NCBI GenBank assembly: GCA_963971305.1
Contig: OZ020305.1
Coordinates: 41,675,717-41,739,716, forward strand
Origin: Arcuatula senhousia
Lineage: Eukaryota > Mollusca > Bivalvia > Mytilida > Mytilidae
Direction: 5' to 3'
Length of the DNA: 64,000 nt
Position 1 is the stretch's first letter, and each line of letters opens with the position of its first letter. The notes under the pieces were generated by a model. That model searched no databases, had not been told where the DNA came from, and worked only from the letters and a program-made list of their open reading frames with translations. This document shows, one piece after another, positions 13,101 to 25,100 of the stretch. The position numbers and the translations under genes are program-made.

Positions 13101-16100
13101 TGATCTGTCAAAAAACATGGCCATTATTACTAAAAATAGACCAGGAGGGTAATACTACTGTTTTTGGCTTGTAAATAAAAAAGGATCAGAGATAGATGAA
13201 ATCTGAAGTTCTACAAAAGTCTCCATTTAGCCAAAGTTTTCAGATGATCCCTAATAGGGGTAACAGCTCCATAAAGTTGAAAAATAGGTTTTTTTCACCT
13301 GTTTAGCTCACCTGACCCGAAGGGTAATGTGAGCTATTGTCATCACTTGGCGTCCGTCATCTGTCTGTCGTCTGTCTTCCGTCCGTAAACTTTTTAAAAC
13401 GTTAACTCCTCTTACACCATAAGTCCAATTGAAACCAAACTTGGTATGGTTGTTCATTAGCATTTGGTACTTAGAACTGATGTGGAGATTTTTGATTCGT
13501 CCTAAAACATGGCCGACGTGGCTAAAAATAGAACATAGGGGTAAAATGCAGTTTTTTAAAAATAACTAAAAAACTGCAACAGATATCAAAATAAATAGGG
13601 TTAAAGTGATCAGCACCTCAAGATCTACCTACCCTGAAAGTTTGAAGAAAATCCAACAACCCATGTAGGAGTCATTGCCCTTTTTGTCAATTTTTTGCAA
13701 ATGTTGCACCTGTTTAGCTCAATATCTTGAAAACTATACAAGATATTTGAGAAATTTTAATTGCATATTGTTAAGCACATCAAGATCAACAAAATATGTA
13801 ATAGAGTCAATGTTGTAGGACCTTTCCTTTTAGGAGTTATTGCCCTTAGAATGTCAAAATTTAGCATTTTAACAGCATTTTCTCATTATATTGAAAACGT
13901 TAACTCCTCTGACACTTTAAGTCCAATTGGAACCAAATTTGGTATGGTTGTTTATTAGCATTAGGTGTATAGAACTGAGGTGGGGATTTTTGATTGGTTG
14001 TAAAACATGGTTGTTGTAGCTGAAAATAGAATATTGGGGTAAACTGCATTTTTTCGCTAAAAACTCAAAAAGGGTGACAGATTTTTCAATTTTGATTGAG
14101 AACAAAAGTGATCAGCACCTAAGATCCATCAGCTCTGAAATTTTGAAGATGATCCAACAACCCATGAAAGAGTTATTGCCCTTTTATATTTTTATGAATT
14201 TTGCACTTACAAACAGTCAGAACGCTGGGTGACAAAAATGGGCTTTTTTCTTTACCATGATCACGTGACTAAAATGCCTAAATGGCGTCAAAAAACGATG
14301 AGTCAGATGGAGATTGAATAAATGCTACGTACGATCTTAAATCAAATCATCTTTATGCTCAACATAAATAAAATGATTTCTATATATCTCATTGATATTA
14401 TTTTATTACTTTTTGAACTTAAATCACAAAATTCATCCCAAAAATAAGGTTGGGAGTTGTGGTGACCTGCGATGTTTTGGGAGGTCCTTCCGATAAAAAA
14501 TTGCAAATTCTTGATATTTACGAAAAAAGATGGGTAACAACTTTGTCAATTTGTAAAAATGTATAGATGTGATATATTTGTTAAATATCAGAAATGGAAA
14601 TTCATTTTTAACAAATTGTGTCAGCTTTACAAATACCAAAACGCAGGTATAAACGGTTAATTTGGATATGCTATATATCGATGTTTCAAGGAGTAATCTC
14701 TCATCAGTAGCATGTAAACCAAAACATTGGGGAAAAAAAGCTTATTTGACGACCAGATTGACAATTCTAATTCCATTGACAAAAGCTAGCTGGTAGTTCC
14801 TCAGAGTTAATTCACATATATTTTGAAAACATGGGATTTGGTTATGAATGCAACTTTAGAATATGCTTGGAGAAGATTGCAAAATTTAAAACCTACAATT
14901 TTTAAGTTTACTGAGTAGGATTTGAAAATGTGAAACAACTATTTGCTATTTATGAATTGATCAATATATTCAAGATGATCAAGTTATATGCTTGCTTGCA
15001 ATCAATATTGTGTTAAGCATTAGGTATACATGTACTTATTATATTTTAATTTATTTAGGTTTTTAAAACTCAATGCCATTGAAATGCTTTAATTGTACTC
15101 ATTATGATCAATTTAGAATTAAGACCAATTAAGGTCAATTAAGCATGTACAAAAAAGAAGACATGGATTTTGTAGTACAAACCAGTACATGATGAAAATG
15201 GGATAATTCATACTTAATTCACATGTGTATGTCAGTTTGTCATGAAATTTTAAATATATAATTTGATTTGGATTACAAAACAGAAATTATTTAGTTAGTG
15301 ACTTGATTTAATTCTTTGCTACATATAAATTTATTTGATTTATAAAAGAAAGCAGAATAAAATGTAAAATACTTTTCATGGTTCTATTTTGTTTCAATTT
15401 CATTTTCGTGTACATGGAAAAATATTCATATACAGAATTAAAACTTCAGAAAACAAATTTATGCTGTATTGAAATAAGGTAACTAGAGTCACTAACTTTC
15501 CTGGTCATAACTGACCCATAACTCATGTTCCTTGTCATATTTTAGATGGGATGGCTATAGGGCCCCTTTTGGGTTTAGCCATCAGATCAGGACCAAACCC
15601 ATGCATAACTTGAGGTCCATTTAGCTATAATTACTTCAAATATATTATTTATCATAAATAATAACTGTTAAATCATAGTGCTTTATTATGTCGCCTGCAA
15701 CGTGTTGCAGAAGCGACATATAGGGGTTACTTTGGCACTATCCGTCGTCTTGCGTCGTCGTCCTGCGTCCTGCGGCGTCACAAAAATTTCCGTCGCAGTT
15801 TTCCAGGCAACTACATGCCACAGCCTCTTGATATTTGGTATGTAGCTTCATCGCATAGTACTATAAGGTGTAAAGCCATTTTATGCCGGAAAAATAACTA
15901 CTTCCTGTTTGACGAATACTTAACGTTTTATATGTAATGGACATAGGTGCAAAATTTTCGTTGCAGTTTTCCAGGCACTACATGCCACAGCGCTAGCCTC
16001 TTAATATTTGGTATGTAGCTTCATTGCATAGTACTATAAGGTGTAAAGCGATTTTATGCCGGAAAAATAACTACTTCCTGTTTGACGAATACTTAACGTT

Positions 16101-19100
16101 TTATATATAATGGACATAGGTGCCAAATTTTCGTCGCAGTTTTCCAGGCAAGTACATGCCACAGCCTCTTGATATTTGGTATGTAGCTTTATTGCATAGT
16201 ACTATAAGGTGTAAGGTGATTTTTTGCCCGAAAATTAACTACTTCCTGTTTGGCGAATAAAAATAGATACGCAGGCGACATATGCCTTCCGGGGAAGGCT
16301 CCATCTAGTATTAATAATATAAAGCACTATGATTTACTCATCAGGTGAGTCAACAATGAACATATGAAAGATTTGTGATTGTTTTTTAACCATAGAGGAT
16401 CTTCCAATTTCGATTTTTTTATGCCCCCGCGACGACATGTCGGGGGGCATTAAGTTTTACTCATGTCCGTCCGTCCGTCCGTACGAATTTCCGTCAAGCT
16501 TTTCTCAGAAACCGTAAATAGGAATGACTTGAAACTTGGCAGGATGGTTCAGTATGACAAACTATATGTCCTAAGCGAATTTTTGACCTGTCGGACATCT
16601 ACTTCCTGTTTGGGGCTGGATCGATACCAAATTCGACATGAAAATTTCCATCAAGCTTTTCTCAGAAACTGTACATGAGAATGACTTGAAACTTGGTAGG
16701 ATGGTTCAGTATGACAAACTATATGTCCTAAGCGAATTTTGGACCTGTCGGACATCTACTTCCTGTTTGGGGCTGGACCGATACCAAAATGGACATGAAA
16801 ATTTCCGTCAAGCTTTTCTCAGAAACTGTACATGGGAATGATTTGAAACTTGGTAGGATGGTTAAGTATGATTAACTATGTGTCCTAAGCGACTTTCAGA
16901 CCTTTCGGACTTCAACTTTTTATTTGAGGCCAGCGGGGGCATCCGTGTCCCATGGACACATTCTTTATTTATTTGGTAATTGTCGAAATCTTACCTCAAA
17001 TTACTGGATAACTGGTTGCCGACGTCATTTGCCCGTAAAAGGGAATTTTTAAATTTCATTATTTAAGTGTAAATGAATTGGTTTGAAAGGACCCTCCGAG
17101 TGAAACAAATTAATTTATTTCATGTTTGATTGTTTTCCATTAGAAAACACATTTAAAAGATTGAAAGAATAATTCAGTCCCTGTGCTCTCTTCTAAAAAA
17201 GCCGCCATTTTATTCTAACATCCGGAACGTTCCGGAATGGCACTTTTGTGGGAAGTCCATGCATGAGACTGCATGCAGAAAAGGGGGGTGTTCGCTCTCG
17301 TTAAAATCAAATCATTGACTTACCTTATATAAATATATAATCATTGCACAACATTAAAATCCATGTAAGTTATTATTATGCATTCGAATGTATCAATTGT
17401 TAATCATTTTGTTCAAACACAACACAATATTTGACGTCAGCCATTGAAAAACAAAGTTTTTACGTGACCCCATTTTACGTCAAAATAAATATATTTTTAG
17501 TTAAAATGATGGGATTTCCTTCCCTGACATAAAACCTCATTGGTCAAGAAGTCTTAGGATACCCTTGGTTTTATTTTAGGACCTTTCTATAAAAAATGTG
17601 TCAGCTTTTAATTGGACGAAAAAATGTAAACACGACGTTCTGGAGATTTTCCATACTTCCATGTGCTATTTTCAGCACGCTAGATTTGCTTATGTAACCA
17701 TAATTGACATGCTTTTTTGGTGCATGCAGTTATTGACATTGATTATTTATTTTGTGAAAGAAGAAAAAAGAATTTGATAATCTAAAGACGTTTTAATGTG
17801 ATTAAGGATTTAATAATGATACACGAGAATGGAAATTTCCCGCAATTTTTATTTATTTCCCGCCAGGTGGCGTCATGAAAATATCGATCGAGGTCAACTG
17901 CAAAGAACTTCAAAGGAGCCAACAATGACCTCGATGGCGAGCGTTCCGACTGAAAAATGTTTTAAGCTCAATCTTAAAATCTATATGAGATATTTAAGAA
18001 ATATGAATTGCATATTGTTAAGCACATTATGATGTACAAAATATGAAATAAGGTCAAGATTGTGATATTGTTCATTTAAGAGGTTATTCCTCTAAGAAAG
18101 TTGAAGGAAAGAAAATTATTTAAAGAATATTACACTGTACAATCATTACCGCATTTAGATAAACCATATTGTCAGATGACCCCATTATTAAACTTATGAC
18201 CCTTTCAATGTCAAAGAAATTTTGCTGAATAACCTTTACTTCAGGCACATATGTCAGGTGAGCAATTCAAGCTCCTGGGAGCCTCTTGTTGAACTTTATC
18301 TTAAAAGCCATAAGAGTTAGAGGAATAGTTAGCATTGCAAAATTGTTCAGCTCATTAAGATCTACAAAAATGATTTCAGGGTCAAAATTGTCAGAATATC
18401 CTTTTAAGTGTTTCAATCAATTTTAACTTGTTCCGTTTTTTTTTTCAAATGGAAAGCTTTGTAACTTTGTATTCTTGATCTTAAAAGTGTTTTCTATCCT
18501 AACTAGTTTCTTAAATGTTAAATACCAAGTACATGTAGACCATGTTGAACACTAGGTAAGAGGCTTTAACATAAGAGATCAGATGAGCCATTCAGGCTCT
18601 TGGGAGCCTCTTGTTAAACTTATGACCCTTTCAATGTCAAATAGATTTTGCCTAATAACCTTTACTTCAGGCACATATGTCAGGTGAGTGATTCAGGCTC
18701 CTTGGAGCCTCTTGTTCTGTTTTTTATGCCCCCGCGACGACATGTCAGGGGGCATTAAGTTTTACTCATGTCCGTCCGTACGAATTTCCGTCAAGCTTTT
18801 CTCAGAAACCGTAAATGGGAATGACTTGAAACTTGGTAGGATGGTTCAGTATTACAAACAATACGTCCTAAGCGAACTTTAGACCTGTTGGACATCTACT
18901 TCCTGTTTGGGGCTGGATCGATACCAAAATCGACATGAAAATTTCCGTCAAGCTTTTCTCAGAAACTGTACATGGGAATGACTTGAAACTTGGTAGGATG
19001 GTTCAGTATGACAAACTATATGTCCTAAGCGAATTTTAGACCTGTCGGTCTTCTACCTCCTGTTTGGGGCTGGACCAATACCAAAATTGACATGAAATTT

Positions 19101-22100
19101 TCCGTCAAGCTTTTCTCAGAAACCGTACATGGGAACGATTTGAAACTTGGTAGGATGGTTAAGTATGATTAACTATGCGTCCTAAGTGACTTTCAGACCT
19201 TTCGGACTTCAACTTTTTATTTGAGGCCAGCGGGGGCATCTGTGTCCCATGGACACATTCTTCCTTTATTTTTTCAAAATTTTGCACTTATTTAGCCCTA
19301 CATCTTGACAACTATACAAGATATTTTAAAATTCAAATTGCATATATGATTGAGCACATCAAGATCTACATTTCATGTAATTAGGTCAAAGCTGTAGAGC
19401 CATTTCTTTTAGGATTAATGGCCCTTAGAACATAGTGGTAAATTGAAGTTTTTTACTAATTACTCAAAAATAGTTACAGATATCAAAATTCTGATGATAG
19501 ACAAAAGTGATCAGCATCTCAAGCATCTCAGCATCTACCTGCTCTGAAGAAGATCCAACAATTGACATAGGAGTTATTGCCTTTTTTCTGGATTTTTTTT
19601 CAAAATTTTTCACTTATTTAGCCCTATATCTTGAAAAATATACAAGATATTTTTAAAATTCAAATTGCATATGATTAAGCACATCAAGATCTACATTTCA
19701 TGTAATTAGGTCAAAGCTGTAGAGCCATTTCTTTTAGGATTAATGGCCCTTAGAACATAGTGGTAAATTGAAGTTTTTTACTAATTACTCAAAAATAGTT
19801 AGATATCAAAATTCTGATGATAGACAAAAGTGATCAGCATCTCAAGCATCTCAGCATCTACCTGCTCTGAAGAAGATCCAACAATTGACATAGAAGTTAT
19901 TGCCTTTTTTCTGGATTTTTTTACGTGCGTTGCCGAAGGCGAAAGCAGGTCTAGTAGTCGGGTCACTCCGTCCGTCCTTCCGTCCGTCCGTCCGTATGTC
20001 TGTCCGTCCGTCCCACTATGGGGTGCCTGTCTTGTGTAATCTGAATCTCAAAAACCAAACACTAGATCTTTCTGAAATTTTACACAGTGATTACAGATAT
20101 ATTGAAGATGTGCATCTCCCTTTTTGGGGTCATTTTATAATTTCGTTTAGAAATTAGGGGCCCAAAAGGGGCCAAAAAAGTGACTTTTTAATTTTTTTCC
20201 ACAATAACTTTTGTTCTGGTTTACCAAATGCTAAGAAACTTTGCAGTAATGTTACTTACCATCAAAGGATGGGTTGGGCTGATTTTGGGTGTCCCCTCTC
20301 TGTTCATTTAGAAATTAGAGGCCCAAAGGGGGCCAAAAAAGGGACTTTTTAATTTTTTTCCACAATAACTTTTGTTCTGGTTGACCTAATGCTATGAAAC
20401 TTTACAGTAATGTTACTTACCATTAAAGAGAGGGTTGGGCTGATTTTGGGTGTCCCCTATTTTTTCGTTTAGAAACTAAGGGCCCTAAAGGGGCCAAAAA
20501 AGCAACTTTTTTATTTGATTCCACAACAACTTGTTTTGGTTGACCATGCTATGAAACTTAATAGTAGTGTTACTCACCATAAATTAAAGGGTGGGGATTA
20601 TTTTGGGTGTCCCCTCTCTTTTTGTTTAGGAACGAGGGGCACAAAAGTGGCAAAAATTTGACATTTTTGATTTATGGTCCGATTTGAAAAATTTTTTTAC
20701 AAGTTAATTTTTGTCATATATTGGATACAAAATGTGTTTAGCAATAAGGGGACCAAAAGGGGAAAAAAATCTATTTTTATGCCCCGCCGCAACGACATGT
20801 CGGGGGGCATTAAGTTTTACTCATGTCCGTCCGTACGTCCCGTACGTCCGTCCCGTACGTCCGTCCGCACGAATTTCCGTCAAGATTTTCTCAGCAACCG
20901 TACATGAGAATGACTTGAAACTGGGTAGAATGGTTCAGTATGACAAACAGTACGTCCTAAGCAATTTTGAGACCTGTCAGACATCTACTTCCTGTTTGGG
21001 ACTTAGGCCATGTGAAAATATGTGAACATGACTATGAAAATTTCCGTCAAGCTTTTCTCAGCAACCGTACATGAGAATGACTTGAAACTGGGTAGGATGG
21101 TTCAGTATGACAAACAGTACGTCCTAAGCGATTTTGAGACCTGTCGGACATCTACTTCCTGTTTGGGACTTATGCCATGTGAAAATATGTGAACATGACT
21201 ATGAAAATTTCCGTCAAGCTTTTCTCAGCAACCATACATGAGAATGACTTGAAACTGGGTAGGATGGTTCAGTATGACAAACAGTACGTCCTAAGTGATT
21301 TCTAGACCTGTCGGACATCTACTTCCTGTTTGGGACTTATGCCATGTGAAAATATGTGAACATGACTATGAAAATTTCCGTCAAGCTTTTCTCAGCAACC
21401 GTACATGAGAATGACTTGAAACTTGGTAGGATGGTTCAGTATGACAAACAGTACGTCCTAAGCGATTTTGAGACCTGTCGGACATCAACTTCCTGTTTGG
21501 GACTTTGGCCATATGCCCCCGCGACGACATGTCGGGGGGCATTAAGTTTTACTCATGTCCGTCCGTACGTCCCGTACGTCCGTCCCGTACGTCCGTCCGT
21601 ACGAATTTCCGTCAAGATTTTCTCAGCAACCGTACATGAGAATGACTTGAAACTGGGTAGAATGGTTCAGTATGACAAACAGTACGTCCTAAGCAATTTT
21701 GAGACCTGTCGGACATCTACTTCCTGTTTGGGACTTAGGCCATGTGAAAATATGTGAACATGACTATGAAAATTTCCGTCAAGCTTTTCTCAGCAACCGT
21801 ACATGAGAATGACTTGAAACTGGGTAGGATGGTTCAGTATGACAAACAGTACATCCTTAGCGATTTTGAGACCTGTCGAACATCTACTTCCTGTTTGGGA
21901 CTTATGCCATGTGAAAATATGTGAACATGACTATGAAAATTTCCGTCAAGCTTTTCTCAGCAACCGTACATGAGAATGACTTGAAACTGGGTAGGATGGT
22001 TCAGTATGACAAACAGTACGTCCTAAGTGATTTCTAGACCTGTCGGACATCTACTTCCTGTTTGGGACTTATGCCATGTGAAAATATGTGAACATGACTA

Positions 22101-25100
22101 TGAAAATTTCCGTCAAGCTTTTCTCAGCAACCGTACATGAGAATGACTTGAAACTTGGTAGGATGGTTCAGTATGACAAACAGTTCGTCCTAAGCGATTT
22201 TGAGACCTGTCGGACATCAACTTCCTGTTTGGGACTTTGGCCATGTGAAAATATGTGAACATGACTATGAAAATTTCCGTCAATCCTTTCTCAGCAACTG
22301 TACATGAGAATGACTTGAAACTTGGTAGGATGGTTCAGTATGACAAACAGTACGTCCTAAGCGATTTTGAGACCTGTCGGACATCAACTTCCTGTTTGGG
22401 ACTTTGGCCATGTGAAAATATGTGAACATGACTATGAAAATTTCCGTAAATCCTTTCTCAGCAACTGTACATGAGAATGACTTGAAACTTGGTAGGATGG
22501 TTCAGTATGACAAACAGTACGTCCTTAGGGATTTTGAGACCTGTCGGACATCTACTAGCTGTTTGGGACTTAGGCCCAATTACATATTATCTATAGTTTT
22601 TGTTGATTTCTGTCATCATTCTTTTTTTTTATGCCCCCGCGACGACATGTCGGGGGGCATTAAGTTTTACTCATGTCCGTCCGTACGTCTGTACGTCCGT
22701 CCGTACGTCCGTCCGTACGAAATTTCCGTCAAGCTTTTCTCAGGAACCATAAATGATAATGATTTGAAACTTGGTAGGATTGTTCAGTAGGACAAACTAT
22801 ACGTCCTAAGCAATTTGCAGACCTGTCGGACATCTACTTCCTGTTTGGGACTTAGGCGAATGTGAAAATATGTGACCATGACTATGAAAATTTTCGTCAA
22901 GCTTTTCTCAGGAACTGTACATGATAATGATTTGAAACTTGGTAGGATGGTTCAGTATGACAAACTATACGTCCTAAGCGATTTTGAGACCTGACGGACA
23001 TCTAGTTCCTGTTTGGACTTAGGCTGATGTGAAAATGTGTGAACATGACTTTAAAAATTTCCGTCAAGCTTTTCTCAGGAACTGTACATGAGAATGATTT
23101 GAAACTTGGTAGGATGGTTAATTATCACAAACTGTATGTCCTTAGCGACTTTCAAGTCTGTCAGACATCAACTTCCTAGCGGGGGCATCTGTGTCCCATG
23201 GACACATTCCTTCTTTATTTTTGTCTATTTTTACAATATTGGGTGGCATGTGACAAATATGCTTTGTAAGTCCACCATAGGCTGCAAGTATCAAAATATT
23301 TTGACTATCCATATTGGGCCTAGAACATACAGGGTTCAACGTTTTGCCGTGCGACGCAGGGCCAGACATCGATTGGTCTTGTTTTCAAAATTTTTCACTT
23401 ATTTAGCCCTATATCTTGAAAACTATACAAGATATTTCATAAATTTAAGTTGCATATGATTAAGCACATCATGATCTACATTTCATGTATTTAGGTCAAA
23501 GCTGTAGGACCATTTCTTTTAGGAGTTATTATCCATAACACAACAAAATTTACCATTTTTCATTACTTTTCCCCTGAATTTCAAAGATTTAACTTGTTGA
23601 CACGGTAAGACCAACTGTATCTTAACATGGCACACTTGTTTAATAGCTAGCTTATATGCTACAACTCTATCGTTCAGATTATATGCTACAACTCTATCGT
23701 TCAGATTATTGATTCATAAAAAAACATGGGCGCCATGGCTAAAAATAGAACATAGTGGTTCAATTGCATTTTTTTTGCTAATAGCTTAAAAAATGGTTTC
23801 AGATATCAAAATTGTGCAAGAATCAAAAGTGATCAGCATATTAAGATCTACCTGTCCTGAAATTTCAGAAAAGATCTGACTGCTGATGTGGGAGTTATTG
23901 TTCTTTTTCCTAATTTTTGCCAAATTTGCACTTATTAAGCCATCTTGAAAACTAACTAAGATATTTCAGAAATTTAAATCGCATATGGTTAAACACAATA
24001 ATATCTATAAATATATGTATCTGTGTAGTTCAGGTGAGCGATTCAGGCTCTTTGGAGCCTCTTGTTTCATATAAAACTAGGGACTAAAATTGAAACTTTT
24101 TATTTATCATGAAGATTTATTGTCCAATTAAAAATTTTTTTTTTTGCTAAGTATAGTTCTTGTCAAATAGTGAATTTACAAAATTTAATTTTGTGACACT
24201 CCATTCCTCCTTATAGCCGTTAGGGGCCAAAGGGGCAAAAATGAACTTTTTCAGTCCACCATGGGCTGCATGTGTCCAGAGCAATTGACTATCCATATTG
24301 GGCCTAAAATGTACAGGGTTCCGACATGTTGCAGTCATATCATGTTGCGCTCGGCGAAGCTTTTTATTATTATCCCTATGGTGTCAGCACTCAGCTGCAG
24401 GTTAGTATTATCTTTTTCTTTATTTGTGTTTTTGCAAAATTTTCAAGGCAATTATCTGAGTATTTATTTTTTTATTCATTTTTTGTGTGTTAATTATTTT
24501 CTAGAAATACAAATTTGATGGATTGACAGTAGAAATATGGTCACAACTTGGTGGACAAAAGAGAAAGTATAAATTAGAATTTTTATTTAAATACAATAAT
24601 ACTATGCTCTGACTATAAAATGAAGAAGCAAAGGCATATTATCACAATGTGGCATAGATGATGACACAACCAGGAATGAAAATGTGCAATAGGAACTCAT
24701 ATCAAAACAAGAGTTATCTCAGGTGGTCTGGAAGGGTTAGCAGTTCTTGCTTATTACAACACAAACTATTAAAATATATATACTTCTGACGCTTAAGGTG
24801 GCTCAAGACTTTTCTACTGAGCATCTTTTTGCACATATTGGTATTTTGTATAAAATTGATAAATTAACTGGATATGGCAGACAAAAACTATATATTATAA
24901 TATATTTAAAAAAATTATACTACAAAAAAAGGTCTTTTTAATAATTTTAAGAATTTCCCCGTACTAAATCAAAGGGAGATAATTTTATATAATGAATAGG
25001 AAAATTTTCAATTTTCATGAAATCTTGAGAAAAAGAACAGTGACCCTTTGATTTTTTCATACAATTTCAAAGAGCTTTAGAAAAAGGACTTTCATTCAGA

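Larger units (their letters stand above)
14214..17952. mobile_element. Candidate 3.7-kb DNA transposon inside the family A core
   Basis: 14214-14226 (CAGTCAGAACGCT) and 17940-17952 form a 13-bp inverted pair with one mismatch. They lie exactly where the A core stops (after TTTTGCACTTA) and resumes (TTTAAGCTCAATCTTAAAA). No target duplication is visible and no transposase frame was found. It contains the C element and one B element. Confidence 0.45.
12948..24067 (+). mobile_element. Composite of family A hairpin-capped repeats, heavily nested
   Basis: A heads (AGCTCACCTG...) are at 12948 and 13305. A tails (CAGGTGAGC, then AGGCTCCTGGGAGCCT-like hairpin, CTTGTT) end near 18290, 18615, 18716 and 24067. 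Between them are core units containing GTTAACTCCTCTGACAC, TTGGTATGG and TTATTGCCC strings. A 3.7-kb TIR-flanked segment, one C, at least four B heads and one H element interrupt the core. More tails than heads indicate several overlapping or truncated copies. Confidence 0.75.

Noticed and set aside
20711..22790. Open frames of 104-133 codons with [10 protein letters not shown] repeats
   Set aside because: They are translations of the family B head and core units and end at unit boundaries; no evidence of protein selection.
24567..24720. Further coding sequence after exon v
   Set aside because: The frame runs into stops at once and the CHID1 alignment resumes at 26125 in the correct phase.
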